DNA from: Desulfobulbaceae bacterium
GTDB taxonomy: Bacteria > Desulfobacterota > Desulfobulbia > Desulfobulbales > VMSU01
DNA: 46,904 nt
Assembly (NCBI GenBank): GCA_028718985.1
Contig: JAQUKQ010000012.1
Location: forward strand, 1-46,904
Reading direction: 5' to 3'
Position 1 is the stretch's first letter. The number at the start of each line of letters is the position of its first letter. Made by a program: the position numbers and the translations under genes. The notes beneath the pieces were generated by a model, which saw only the letters and a program-made list of their open reading frames with translations, made no database searches and had not been told where the DNA came from. Below, one piece after another: positions 28,356 through 37,373 of this stretch.

Positions 28356-31300
28356 ATGTCTAAAAGAATGTTATTCACCATCGCCTGTCTGCTTTTCCTT
28401 ATCTTCGGCGGTTTTTTACAGAAGCATGCCCTGTTTGCGGCTGAATTTCCGCCGGTGAAGATCGGCGTCCTCGCCCATCACGGCGATGAAACCGCACGCA
28501 GGATGTGGGACCCCACCGCTGAATATCTGACCCGTACTATCCCGCAGCACTCCTTTACCATCATTCCTCTCGGTTTTGCCGAACTTGCCCCGGCAGTGGC
28601 GCGTGGCGAGGTGGACTTCGTGCTGGCCAACTCATCGATCTACGTCGGCCTGGAAGCACTCTATGGCGCGACCCGAATCGCAACTGTGCAGAACGCGGGT
28701 CCACGTGGCGGGACATCAGTGTTTGGCGGGGTTATTTTTTGTCGGGCCGACCGCAGTGATCTTCATAGCCTGGCGGAACTGCGAGGCAAGTCTTTCCTGG
28801 CCGTCGATAAGACCTCGCTGGGGGGTTGGCAGGTGGCGTGGCGGGAGCTGCAAAGTAGTGGTCTCAATCCGTACCGAGATTTTGGTCGCCTGCAGTTTAC
28901 CGGAACCACCCACGACGACGTGGTCTATGCCGTCCGGGATGGCAAGGCGGACGTGGGAACGGTACGCACCGACACCCTCGAACGGCTGGCCGAGAAAGGA
29001 AAAATAGCACTCAGTGACTTTCGCATTTTGAATCAACGACAAGCACAGGGATTCCCGTTTGTGCTCAGTACGAGGCTCTATCCCGAATGGCCACTGGCTG
29101 CGGTGGCGCATACCGATCTTGAACTTGCCGAGCAGGTGGCGATGGCGTTGTTCAATATGCCACATGATAGTCCGGCGGCACAGGCAGGGAAAATAACGGG
29201 CTGGACGATCCCGCTCAAATACGAGCCTGTGCATGGGCTGCTGCGGGAGCTTCATCTTCCGCCTTACCAAGACTATGGGAAGATAACCTTGACCCAGGTG
29301 CTCAGGCTCTATTGGCATTGGCTTGCTCTGGCCTTTATCGCACTACTCATCATGGTATTCCTGACCCTGCATGTGCTCAAGCTGAACCGGCGACTGGTCC
29401 GCGCCAAAAAACTGGTGGAAGAGGCACGCAACGGCCTGGAGCAAGAGGTTCTGTCCCGCACCGTGGAACTTCAAACGGCAAACGAGGGGTTGAGAAGAAA
29501 TGAAGAGCTGTTGCGGGCCGTGCATGAAAATGCTGAGATCGGCATCGCAGTCATCGGACCGGATCTGTGCATCAAATCGTTGAATCGACGGATGCGGCAA
29601 TGGTTTCCCCATATCGATTCTGAAACGAAGCCTCTCTGCTATCAAAGCTTCAACACCCCGCCTCGGGATGCACCTTGCATTTATTGCCCGACACTCATCA
29701 CGATGCAAGATGGCATGGTGCATGAAGCGGTTACCGAGACCCCGACCCCCTCCGGGATGCGCCATTATCGGATTGTCTCATCGCCGCTGCTGGCGGCCGA
29801 TGGCTCGGTCGAGGCGGCAATCGAGGTGGTAGAAGACATCACCGAGCTTAAAAGAAAAGAAGCGACGCTGCGCATGCTGTCCTGCGTTGTTGAGCAAAGC
29901 CCCACCTCGATCGTCATTACCGACCCCACAGGCGTCATCGAATATGTCAACCCGAAGTTCTGCGAGCTTACCGGCTATTCTGCTGAGGAAGTGGTCGGCC
30001 ATAACCCCCGGATTCTGCAATCGGGGAATACCCCCCAGGAAGAATATGATCGCTTGTGGGCGACCATTCTAGGAGGGGAGACGTTTCACGGGGAGTTTTG
30101 CAACAAAAAGAAGGGCGGTGAGCTTTATTGGGAGTCGGCCACTGTGGCCGCCATCACTGACGATGCCGGGGCCATTACCCATTTCGTGGCAATCAAGGAA
30201 GACATCACACTCCGCAAGGAAGCGGCGAATGCTTTACGCCGGAGCGAGGAAAGGCTCAATGCCGCTCAGCGGATTGCCCATATCGGGAGTTGGGAGCTTG
30301 ATCTGCTCACCAACACTCTCGTCTGGTCGGCTGAAATCTACCGAATTTTTGAGATCGATTCGGCCGAATTCGGTGCCTCCTACGACGCTTTCCTGAATGT
30401 GGTCCATCCAGATGACCGCGAAATGGTGAATGCCGTTTATACCAACTCACTGGTCACCCGTACCCCCTACGTCATCGAGCATCGTCTCCTGCTTTCAGAC
30501 AGTAAGATCAAATATGTGCGAGAGCAGTGCGAGACCGTTCACGGTGCCGATGGCAAGCCGCTCCGGTCAATCGGTACCGTGCAAGATGTCACCGAGCTTA
30601 AGCAGATCGAAAACGACCTGCGATATGCCAAGGAAGAATGGGAACGGACTTTCGACGCGATTAGCGACCCGGTCATGATCCTTGACTCAAAGCACCGGAT
30701 TATCAAGGCCAATAAGGCTATGGCAGACGCCTTGGGTGTCACCTCGGTCAACTCCATAGGGATGACCTGCTATGAAGCAGTCCATGGCACCAAGACGCCG
30801 CCCGACCACTGCCCCCATGCCCGGCTCTTGGCAGACGGCCAGGCCCGCTCCCAGGAGATCTACGAGCCGCGGCTTGGCGGCCATTTCCTGGTCAATGTCT
30901 CGCCTCTTCATGCACCTGACGGAACCCTGGTAGGCTCCATCCATTCAGCCCGCGACATCTCGACACTTAAGAAGATTGAGGAAATAAGCCGCAAATATGC
31001 CCTTGATCTTGAAAAATTGCTCGCCATCTCGCGAGAGACGACCTCAGCCACGAACATTGAAGGTCTGTATCGTAGCTTTGTCTTGGCCTCTAAGGAGCTG
31101 CTCGATCTTGATTTTTCATCGTTGTTGCTGTTGTCCGAAGACAAAAAAAGGTTGACCGTGCGTGACTGTCTTGGGTTTTCAGAGTCCATGATCGGCAAGT
31201 TCAGCCTGATCGAAGGGCAAGGTCTATCCTACTTGGCGGTAAATAGCAAAAGGGTAGAAACAGTGTTTGATTTTACCCTGGAGACTCGCTTCGAAGCTCC

Positions 31301-32393
31301 CCCCATTGTCAACGAAAAAGGGATACTTTCCGCCATAGCCGTGCCAATGATGATGCAGGACGAGGTCATCGGCGTGCTGATCGGCCACACCTTCGTGCGC
31401 CGTGATTTTTCGCAGCAGGAGATGGATATCTATCAGCATATCGCCAACCAGGCGGCGGTGGCCATCCAGAATGTGACAAACACAGACCGGCTCAGAAGAA
31501 ACGAAAAGGAGCTGCGGGACATCACCTCGTCACTGGGCGAAGGCGTTTATGTCCTCGATGAAGGTGGCAAGATTATCTTTATGAATCCTGAGGCTGAATC
31601 ACTTCTTGGATGGACCCAGGCAGAACTTGCTGATAAGAATATTCATGATGTTATCCATTACTGCAAACCAGACGGCTCCCTTCAATCCTGGGAGGAATGT
31701 CCTATACACAAAGTTATCAATACAGGAGGCAGGTATTTTTCCCAGGATGAAACATTCATCAGGAAGGATGGGACATACCTCCCTGTATCTGTTATTTCCG
31801 CACCTGTCATTGAAAACAATCAGGTCGTTTCATCTGTGACATCTTTCATGGACATAACCTTCATCAAGGAGGCCCAGGACGCGCTAAACAAGGCGAATCA
31901 ACTTCTGAAGCTTCAGGCCACTATCGATCCCCTTACGGGCATATTCAACAGAGGAAAATTTGATGAAATGCTGCTGGTAGAACTGAGCAGAGCCAGACGC
32001 TACAACCTTCCTCTTTCGCTCGTGATGCTTGATATCGATCATTTCAAAAACATAAACGACACCTTTGGTCATCATGTTGGGGATATTGTCTTAAAAGAAC
32101 TTACTGCCCATATATCCAAATACATCAGAAAAAATGACTGGTTCGCGCGATGGGGGGGAGAGGAGTTCATAATACTCCTGCCCCATACCACGCTTGAACA
32201 GGCGGAACAATTTGCCGAAAATTGCAGGGTTCAGATAGAAGAACTCAGAGTCAAGGGCTTGGAGGGTATAACGTGCAGTTTTGGAGTGACAGAACTCACG
32301 GCAGATGATGACATCTTCAGCTTTAACAAACGTGTCGACACCGCCCTCTACAGAGCTAAGGATAAGGGGAGAAACAGGGTCGAAATCGCGTAG
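28356..32393 (+). CDS. Giant sensor diguanylate cyclase: PhnD-like binding domain, five PAS, GAF, GGDEF
   Basis: The 1345-residue protein opens with a signal segment (about 1-29) and a periplasmic PhnD/TctC-like binding domain (about 30-315; VKIGVLAHHGDE, DFVLANSSIYVGLEA). A membrane helix (about 322-346) and a coiled coil lead to cytoplasmic PAS domains near 385, 508, 631 and 761, a GAF domain (about 885-1040), a fifth PAS (from about 1050) and a GGDEF domain (1187-1345) with active motif GGEEF near 1266. PAS1 and PAS4 carry paired Cys (CIYCP; CYEAVHG...DHCPH). It should make cyclic di-GMP when the periplasmic ligand, possibly an oxyanion or organophosphorus compound, and internal cues are met. 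Arginine codon choice changes strongly in the C-terminal part (see findings). No partner gene; the next genes face it. Confidence 0.9.
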   Translation: MSKRMLFTIACLLFLIFGGFLQKHALFAAEFPPVKIGVLAHHGDETARRMWDPTAEYLTRTIPQHSFTIIPLGFAELAPAVARGEVDFVLANSSIYVGLEALYGATRIATVQNAGPRGGTSVFGGVIFCRADRSDLHSLAELRGKSFLAVDKTSLGGWQVAWRELQSSGLNPYRDFGRLQFTGTTHDDVVYAVRDGKADVGTVRTDTLERLAEKGKIALSDFRILNQRQAQGFPFVLSTRLYPEWPLAAVAHTDLELAEQVAMALFNMPHDSPAAQAGKITGWTIPLKYEPVHGLLRELHLPPYQDYGKITLTQVLRLYWHWLALAFIALLIMVFLTLHVLKLNRRLVRAKKLVEEARNGLEQEVLSRTVELQTANEGLRRNEELLRAVHENAEIGIAVIGPDLCIKSLNRRMRQWFPHIDSETKPLCYQSFNTPPRDAPCIYCPTLITMQDGMVHEAVTETPTPSGMRHYRIVSSPLLAADGSVEAAIEVVEDITELKRKEATLRMLSCVVEQSPTSIVITDPTGVIEYVNPKFCELTGYSAEEVVGHNPRILQSGNTPQEEYDRLWATILGGETFHGEFCNKKKGGELYWESATVAAITDDAGAITHFVAIKEDITLRKEAANALRRSEERLNAAQRIAHIGSWELDLLTNTLVWSAEIYRIFEIDSAEFGASYDAFLNVVHPDDREMVNAVYTNSLVTRTPYVIEHRLLLSDSKIKYVREQCETVHGADGKPLRSIGTVQDVTELKQIENDLRYAKEEWERTFDAISDPVMILDSKHRIIKANKAMADALGVTSVNSIGMTCYEAVHGTKTPPDHCPHARLLADGQARSQEIYEPRLGGHFLVNVSPLHAPDGTLVGSIHSARDISTLKKIEEISRKYALDLEKLLAISRETTSATNIEGLYRSFVLASKELLDLDFSSLLLLSEDKKRLTVRDCLGFSESMIGKFSLIEGQGLSYLAVNSKRVETVFDFTLETRFEAPPIVNEKGILSAIAVPMMMQDEVIGVLIGHTFVRRDFSQQEMDIYQHIANQAAVAIQNVTNTDRLRRNEKELRDITSSLGEGVYVLDEGGKIIFMNPEAESLLGWTQAELADKNIHDVIHYCKPDGSLQSWEECPIHKVINTGGRYFSQDETFIRKDGTYLPVSVISAPVIENNQVVSSVTSFMDITFIKEAQDALNKANQLLKLQATIDPLTGIFNRGKFDEMLLVELSRARRYNLPLSLVMLDIDHFKNINDTFGHHVGDIVLKELTAHISKYIRKNDWFARWGGEEFIILLPHTTLEQAEQFAENCRVQIEELRVKGLEGITCSFGVTELTADDDIFSFNKRVDTALYRAKDKGRNRVEIA

Positions 32394-32444
32394 TGTTTCT
32401 TTGGGTTTCGAAAAGTAGATTTCTTTCGATTAAAGGCGAATACA

Positions 32445-32483
32445 CCCTTTCCTGCGGCAATCTGGCTGTTGCCGTAAAAAAGG
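32445..32483. terminator. Hairpin between convergent genes
   Basis: CGGCAA (32455-32460) and TTGCCG (32469-32474) form an inner stem, and the flanking CCCTTT and AAAGGG can extend it. It lies between the stop codons of the GGDEF gene and the response regulator gene and could end both transcripts, though no T-run follows either arm directly. Confidence 0.4.
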
Positions 32484-32492
32484 GGGATGTGA

Positions 32493-33134
32493 TCAGATTT
32501 GAATAAGGTTGTGTTGGATGGCGAAGCGCGACAGATCCGCGTTGTTGCGCAGATTCAGTTTCTTGAGCAGGCGAAGGCGGTAGGTGTCGACAGTCTTCAC
32601 GCTGATGTTGTACGAATCAGCGATTTCGTGGTTTGTCTGACCAAGGGCTAAGCGACGGAGTACCTGCACCTCTCTATTCGACAGACCATCCAGGAGTGAA
32701 CGGTGATCTTTCTGAGTCGTGGCCATGTGAATGGCGAGGGCCTCGGATGCCGTTTGGGTCAGGTATCTGCCTCCGTTGTGCACTTTTTTGATTGCGGCCG
32801 AGATATGCTCAGGGGCAGACCGTTTGGTGACGTACCCTCTGGCACCGGCTTTAATGGCCCGGATGACATACTGATCTTCTTCGTGCATGGTCAGCACGAT
32901 TATCGGCAGTTCCGGCAGGTAATCGACAATGTGCCCAATGAGTTCCAACCCATCCATACCAGGCATTGAGATGTCAATGACCGCGACATCAGGTGGGGTC
33001 TCTTTGATTTTGTTCATGGCCTGACGGCCGTCTTCCGCTTCGGCAATCACCCGAATCTCATTGGATTCCTCAATGATTCGTCGCAGACCGGCTCGAACAA
33101 GACTATGGTCATCGGCAATCAACACAGTAATCAT
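32493..33134 (-). CDS. NarL/FixJ-type response regulator
   Basis: The 213-residue protein has an N-terminal receiver (Asp8, Asp9, phospho-acceptor Asp54 in VIDISMPGMDG, Thr-Met around TMHEED, and Lys in VTKRS) and a LuxR-type helix-turn-helix (about 148-205; GLSNREVQVLRRLALGQTNHEIA). It would bind DNA as a dimer once phosphorylated by the kinase encoded directly upstream: the kinase stop codon and this start codon abut with no gap, so they form a two-component pair. Targets are unknown; the dct and sdh operons nearby are plausible. Confidence 0.95.
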   Translation of the reverse strand: MITVLIADDHSLVRAGLRRIIEESNEIRVIAEAEDGRQAMNKIKETPPDVAVIDISMPGMDGLELIGHIVDYLPELPIIVLTMHEEDQYVIRAIKAGARGYVTKRSAPEHISAAIKKVHNGGRYLTQTASEALAIHMATTQKDHRSLLDGLSNREVQVLRRLALGQTNHEIADSYNISVKTVDTYRLRLLKKLNLRNNADLSRFAIQHNLIQI

Positions 33135-35618
33135 CTATGATTCCTCAGAGAGAGTGATGTGGACATGGTCCAATAAGAATCGGACCTCAATGTGTGAACC
33201 GTTTCCCTCGCCAGACCGGATAGCAACAGAGGCGCCAATCAAACTTGCTCTTTCCCTGATGCCGGCAAGACCAAGCCCCTCAGCTTCGCCGACGAGCGTG
33301 GGGTCAAACCCCTTGCCGTCATCCTGAATCGTTAAGTACAATTCAAGGCTTTCGACCGACAGATTGACCTCGACATGCGATGCGTCGGCATGTCTTGCGG
33401 CATTGGTAAGTGCCTCCTGGGTGATGCGATAGATGGCGGTAGAGGCCACATCACTGATCTCCGGGACATTTTGGTGCCGAAAGGTGCAGGGGATAGAAAA
33501 GCGTCTCTCGAAATCGTCGACCAGCCATTCCAAGGCAGCAATCAAGCCTAAATCATCTAACACCCCAGGACGCAATCGTACAGCCATATTCCGCACTTCA
33601 TCGATTGTCTTGTCGATCAACTCGCTCATTTCATGGGCGCGAAGAGCGGCATCGCCCTCTTGACCCTGCATCTTTTTGGCGAGCCAGACGGCGTCCATGC
33701 GCAAGGCGGTTAAGGCCTGTCCCAATTCGTCATGCAGTTCACGGGCGATGGCGGCACGTTCCCGTTCTTGGCTGGAGACGATATTGGTCGACATCTGTCG
33801 AAGTTTGTTTTGCGCATCTTTGAGTTCGGTAATATCGGTTGAGATGCCGCCGACGCCGATGACATTGTCATCATCGTCAAAGAGGGGAAACTTCACTGAA
33901 ATGTAGGTGTGATGGCCGTCCTCCTGCAAGATTTGTTCTTCAACCTGTAACGGGTCGAGCGTGTGTAGCACCTGCTTATCATTTTGTTCAAATTGGCGTG
34001 CTGTCTCCTGATCAAGAAAATCCATATCCCTTTTGCCGCGTACCTTCTCCAGGTGAACCTTAAAGAGTTTTTCAAAGCGGGAGTTGATCAGCAGGTATCG
34101 ACCCTCGGTATCCTTTAAATAGACGACCGCTGGGGTGTATTGCAGGATATTTGATATTTCGGTTGTTCTCTCACGGACCTGCCGTGCTAAGTCCTGCGAG
34201 TAGCGGTTCAGCTCTTCACTTGCCTCCTTCAATTTCTTTTCGACAGCTTTGAGCTCAGTGATATCTACCATGACTGCCAGAGAGCGGTTAATGCCGCCGT
34301 AGTCATCATACTCGGCGATGGCAGACAAGATCACGTCGATGATCTCGCCATTTTTCTTGATGAAATTGTATGAAACATCCTTACAAAATCCGGTCCTGAA
34401 AAAATGCGGGATGACAGTTTGTTCGGCCCTCTCTTTTGACTCTTGCGTCATAAAATCGGTCAATTGTTTGCCAAGCACCTCCTCTCTGCTGTAGCCAAGT
34501 ATTTCGCTCCAATAATCGCTGATGCTCAAGATCTTGCCACTCGAGTCGATGGAGTGAAGAAGGGCTGGCGTGTGCAGATAGAGGCTCCTGAAACGGGCTT
34601 CACTAGCGCTTAGGGCGCGTTCGGCCTCTTTGCGCCGGTGGATCTCAAGGCTTGCCTTACGGTAGAGAGTGACCACCGCAAAGGTAACGAACAGAAAAAA
34701 GGTCAAGATCATGATGCCGGTTGGCTGCCGAAAGGCAGCCAACAGCGTGGCACTGGTGGAGGGGAGTTTGCGAAGGTAGATGATCTTCCAGTCAGTAAAT
34801 GGTTCGAAGTGCTGCTCGAAAAACAGAAGTTCGTTGCCTGTGGCATCGAACAGGCGATTTACGTCGGATGAACTACGAAATCCGATCTCTTGCCATGGTC
34901 CGCGACCGAATTGTCGGGAAGCGGCAACATCTCTTTTGTCCCTATCCGACAGTTTCCACAAGGCATGAAAGAGCCAATCTTTATTGCTGGTGATAAAGAT
35001 GATGCCATGCGGGTCCGTCAACAGCAGGGTTTCATCCGGTGAAATCGTCCGGGTAAATTCGTCCTCAATCTTTTCGACCGAGGCCTTGATAACGACAACC
35101 CCGATGGGCAGATCCATTGCGTCCATCACAGGATAGCTGTAGTAGACGCCACGCCTGGAACTTTCGACACCCAATGCCATATAGATAGCGGAGGTGCCGC
35201 GGATTGCCTCTTGAAAATAGGGGCGAAAGGCAAAGGATTTGCCGACAAAGGAGTCGTCATCGAAGCGGTTGCTGGAGGCAAGCGTCAACCCCTTTTTGTC
35301 CATCAGGTAACAGACATCTGCCTCAAGCGTCACCTTGAAGAGATCGAGTATCTTGTTGACGTCCTGCAGGGTTGCCGTGTTATTCTCCCCCATAACCTGC
35401 CTGATCTCTTTTAACCCTGCCATGGCTTGCACCGGTTTCAGTTGCTCGGCAATGAATGTTGTGAAGCGCCCCTTACTGTCGGTAATCTTGTAGCTGGCCA
35501 GTTGATTTGCGTCGTTAATAAGCGTCAATTTTACCCTGGAGTAGTAAAAGTAACCGCCGACAACTGACAACAAAAAGGCGAGTGAGGTAAGGCTAGAGAT
35601 TATTGAGCGAAGCCGCAT
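33135..35618 (-). CDS. NarX-type sensor histidine kinase with DctB-like periplasmic sensor
   Basis: The 827-residue kinase has two membrane helices (about 10-27 and 300-320) around a periplasmic double-Cache domain. Its central stretch SFAFRPYFQEAIRGTSAIYMALG...RRGVYYSYPV resembles the C4-dicarboxylate sensor DctB. Two PAS domains follow in the cytoplasm (about 335-460 and 480-605), the second with LKDTEGRYLLINSRFEKLF. The HisKA_3 domain has ELHDELGQ with His629, and the HATPase has QEALTNAARHA and a GLGLAGI glycine box. This is the NarX/DegS class that pairs with LuxR-type regulators, consistent with the regulator gene that starts where this one stops. A ligand such as succinate, fumarate or another carboxylate is inferred from the sensor's likeness and from nearby dctPQM. 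Confidence 0.9.
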   Translation of the reverse strand: MRLRSIISSLTSLAFLLSVVGGYFYYSRVKLTLINDANQLASYKITDSKGRFTTFIAEQLKPVQAMAGLKEIRQVMGENNTATLQDVNKILDLFKVTLEADVCYLMDKKGLTLASSNRFDDDSFVGKSFAFRPYFQEAIRGTSAIYMALGVESSRRGVYYSYPVMDAMDLPIGVVVIKASVEKIEDEFTRTISPDETLLLTDPHGIIFITSNKDWLFHALWKLSDRDKRDVAASRQFGRGPWQEIGFRSSSDVNRLFDATGNELLFFEQHFEPFTDWKIIYLRKLPSTSATLLAAFRQPTGIMILTFFLFVTFAVVTLYRKASLEIHRRKEAERALSASEARFRSLYLHTPALLHSIDSSGKILSISDYWSEILGYSREEVLGKQLTDFMTQESKERAEQTVIPHFFRTGFCKDVSYNFIKKNGEIIDVILSAIAEYDDYGGINRSLAVMVDITELKAVEKKLKEASEELNRYSQDLARQVRERTTEISNILQYTPAVVYLKDTEGRYLLINSRFEKLFKVHLEKVRGKRDMDFLDQETARQFEQNDKQVLHTLDPLQVEEQILQEDGHHTYISVKFPLFDDDDNVIGVGGISTDITELKDAQNKLRQMSTNIVSSQERERAAIARELHDELGQALTALRMDAVWLAKKMQGQEGDAALRAHEMSELIDKTIDEVRNMAVRLRPGVLDDLGLIAALEWLVDDFERRFSIPCTFRHQNVPEISDVASTAIYRITQEALTNAARHADASHVEVNLSVESLELYLTIQDDGKGFDPTLVGEAEGLGLAGIRERASLIGASVAIRSGEGNGSHIEVRFLLDHVHITLSEES

Positions 35619-35931
35619 GGTCGTTGCAAGACAGGTTGATGGGTCAGTGCTGAAAAGGAGTGAAGCAGGCAGATGTCCAATTTATCGAAAAAGAGTATCG
35701 TTCCAACTTTTAGTGAACGGAGCGTATGTCGGCAAGCCACCACTGTCTGGCAATGGAGCCTTGCTTGCTGCAAGATTGAGTGCTGCTGAAATGAGACCAA
35801 AAATATACTATCGCATCTTATCAAGAAAGGCTATTGTTGTGGCACATAAGACATGAATTCACTGGCGCCTCGAAGCGGCTCAAACCTCGAGAGTGATGGA
35901 GCCGTTGCCAAAACTTCAAAGAGGGGAAAGT
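35619..35931. promoter_or_regulatory. Divergent spacer before the selenium operon
   Basis: No gene was recognised in these 313 bases. A hairpin CGGCTC (35876-35881) with GAGCCG (35899-35904) lies just before the selenoprotein start and may shape its leader. AGGGGA precedes the ATG at 35932. The promoters of the kinase and of the selenium operon must lie here. Confidence 0.4.
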
Positions 35932-36276
35932 ATGAAAATCGATTGGGCATATCTGCGCAAGGGATGAAAGTCCTGCACCTACGCGCAAGAGGTTCTTGAC
36001 GCTAAAAAACTAGCTGTCAGCACGGTGGTCGATGCACGAGCAACAAGAATTGATACCGAACAGGCTTGGGATCTGCTCAAAGAGGCAGTGTCGATCACAA
36101 CGGTCAAAGGGAAAAAGGTGCAGCACTGGAATCCGCAAAGTGATGACAAGACCACAATCCTGCAGCAGGTTATAGGTCCTAGCGGTAATTTGCGAGCCCC
36201 TACACTGCGAGTGAGAGAGACGTTTATCGTAGGATTTAACGCCGAACTGTACGATACTTGGCTGAGTAATAAATAG
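35932..36276 (+). CDS. ArsC/thioredoxin-like selenoprotein with U-x-x-C motif (in-frame TGA at 35965-35967)
   Basis: Reading the TGA codon as selenocysteine gives a continuous 114-residue protein. The N-terminus reads MKIDWAYLRKGU-KSC, a thioredoxin-fold redox motif with Sec12 and Cys15 after a first beta strand. The rest fits the ArsC-like fold: VVDARATRID as second strand, a helical insertion, and GNLRAPTLRV as the likely cis-proline segment, then a third strand TFIVGFNAELY. A SECIS-type hairpin starts 15 nt after the TGA. The gene precedes selD by 41 nt, which itself needs selenocysteine. Similar short (seleno)proteins with Cys or Sec at this place exist in Desulfobacterota, to my recollection; a thiol-dependent oxidoreductase role is probable, the substrate unknown. 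A standard caller would report only the part after about 36025. Confidence 0.88.
35983..36002 (+). promoter_or_regulatory. Bacterial SECIS element of the ArsC-like selenoprotein gene
   Basis: GCG-CAAGA, loop GGT, TCTTG-(A)-CGC form an 8-bp stem with one bulged A. The apical loop begins with GG and is followed by U, as in the SelB-binding SECIS of E. coli fdhF. It starts 15 nt after the UGA, within the usual distance. Confidence 0.75.
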
Positions 36277-36317
36277 TTCCATTAAGTCTGATACCAATTT
36301 GTTAAGGAGGATATTCC

Positions 36318-37370
36318 ATGCAGATCTTCAAAAAGAAGACGCTCACTGGTCTTGCCCGCACCTGCGGTTGAGCGGCGAAAATCGGTCCGACGGCTCTGTC
36401 GGAAGCACTTAAAGGACTTACTCCCCCAAACGATCCTAACCTTCTTGTCGGTATCGAAACCTCCGACGATGCGGCAGTCTATCGCCTTTCCAGCGAGATC
36501 GCGATGATCAACACGGTGGATTTCATCACTCCTCCGGTTGATAACCCCTACTGGTTTGGGCAGATCTCTGCTGCCAACTCTATCTCCGATGTCTACTCCA
36601 TGGGCGGGAGACCAGTGACGGCCTTGAATGTGGTGATGTTCCCCTCGAAACAGTTGGACATGGGGATATTACGGGATATTTTACGCGGCGGTCATGACAA
36701 GGTGGTTGAGTCTGGCGCGTGTCTGGTTGGCGGTCATACGGTGGATGACGAGGAACCAAAATACGGACTCTGCGTCAATGGAGTTGTTCATCCGGATCGT
36801 ATCATCACCAATGCCGGAGCACGAGCCGGTGACGCCCTTATTCTGACTAAACCCCTTGGCTCCGGGGTGTTGTTCAATGCGGTGCGTTCAGGGAAGTTCC
36901 CCTTTGCCGAACTGGAGCGTCAAGTGCTGCCCATCCTTGCCTCCTTGAATGGCCCGGCTATGCAAACGGCACTCACCTTCGATCTGCATGCCTGCACCGA
37001 CATTACCGGCTTTGGGATCCTGGGGCATCTTCTTGAGATGGCGCAGGGCTGCAACAAGAGAGTGATCGTGCAGCATAAGGAGTTGCTCTTTTTTGCTGGG
37101 GCGCTCGACATGTATCGCAAGGGTCAAACTACCGGTAGTAACAAAGCAAACCGTGCAATGGTTGCCGCGCAGAATTTCGGGCAGCAAATTACCCTGCCTA
37201 GTGCCGAGGATGAATTGCTCTACGATCCGCAGACATCTGGCGGTCTGGTACTTGCGGTGCCTGTTGCCCAGGCTGGGGCGCTTATCAATGCCCTGCATGC
37301 AGCAGGAGTCTCAGCGGCAAGAATAATAGGTGAGGTGGTGGATAGTGCTGTAGGTCTTGACTTGGTCTAG
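36318..37370 (+). CDS. selD: Selenophosphate synthetase, itself a selenoprotein (in-frame TGA at 36369-36371)
   Basis: Read through the TGA, the gene encodes 350 residues, the normal length of SelD, which makes selenophosphate from selenide and ATP for selenocysteine synthesis. The catalytic motif is CGU-AAK, with Sec18 in the place of the usual Cys and the essential Lys21. Other family segments are ETSDDAAVYRL, TVDFITPPVDNPYWFGQI, CLVGGHTVDDEEPKYGL and DITGFGILGHL, with YDPQTSGG near the C-terminus. AAGGAGG lies 7 nt before ATG 36318. A caller that treats TGA as stop would begin at ATG 36504 and lose the active site. The gene stands 41 nt after the ArsC-like selenoprotein and 3 nt before the permease gene. 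Confidence 0.97.
36386..36403 (+). promoter_or_regulatory. Bacterial SECIS element of selD
   Basis: TCCGAC (36386-36391) and GTCGGA (36398-36403) form a 6-bp stem around the loop GGCTCT, starting 14 nt after the UGA. The loop opens with GG, as SelB requires. Placement nearly matches the hairpin in the upstream selenoprotein gene. Confidence 0.75.
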
Positions 37371-37373
37371 TGC

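Noticed and set aside
35619-35931. tRNA-Sec gene upstream of the selenium operon
   Set aside because: The hairpin near 35876-35904 lacks a cloverleaf, anticodon arm with TCA, and T-arm sequence.
36025-36276. 83-residue hypothetical protein starting at 36025
   Set aside because: This is the C-terminal part of the Sec-containing ArsC-like protein; the frame continues upstream through TGA to ATG 35932.
35932-36371. TGA codons as nonsense mutations making pseudogenes
   Set aside because: Both TGAs fall exactly at the catalytic Cys/Sec position of known redox motifs and have hairpins behind them; no other damage is seen.
36504-37370. selD as a 288-residue protein starting at ATG 36504
   Set aside because: It would lack the catalytic Cys/Sec and Lys; the upstream frame with a single TGA, strong ribosome-binding site and SECIS hairpin is plainly the real gene.
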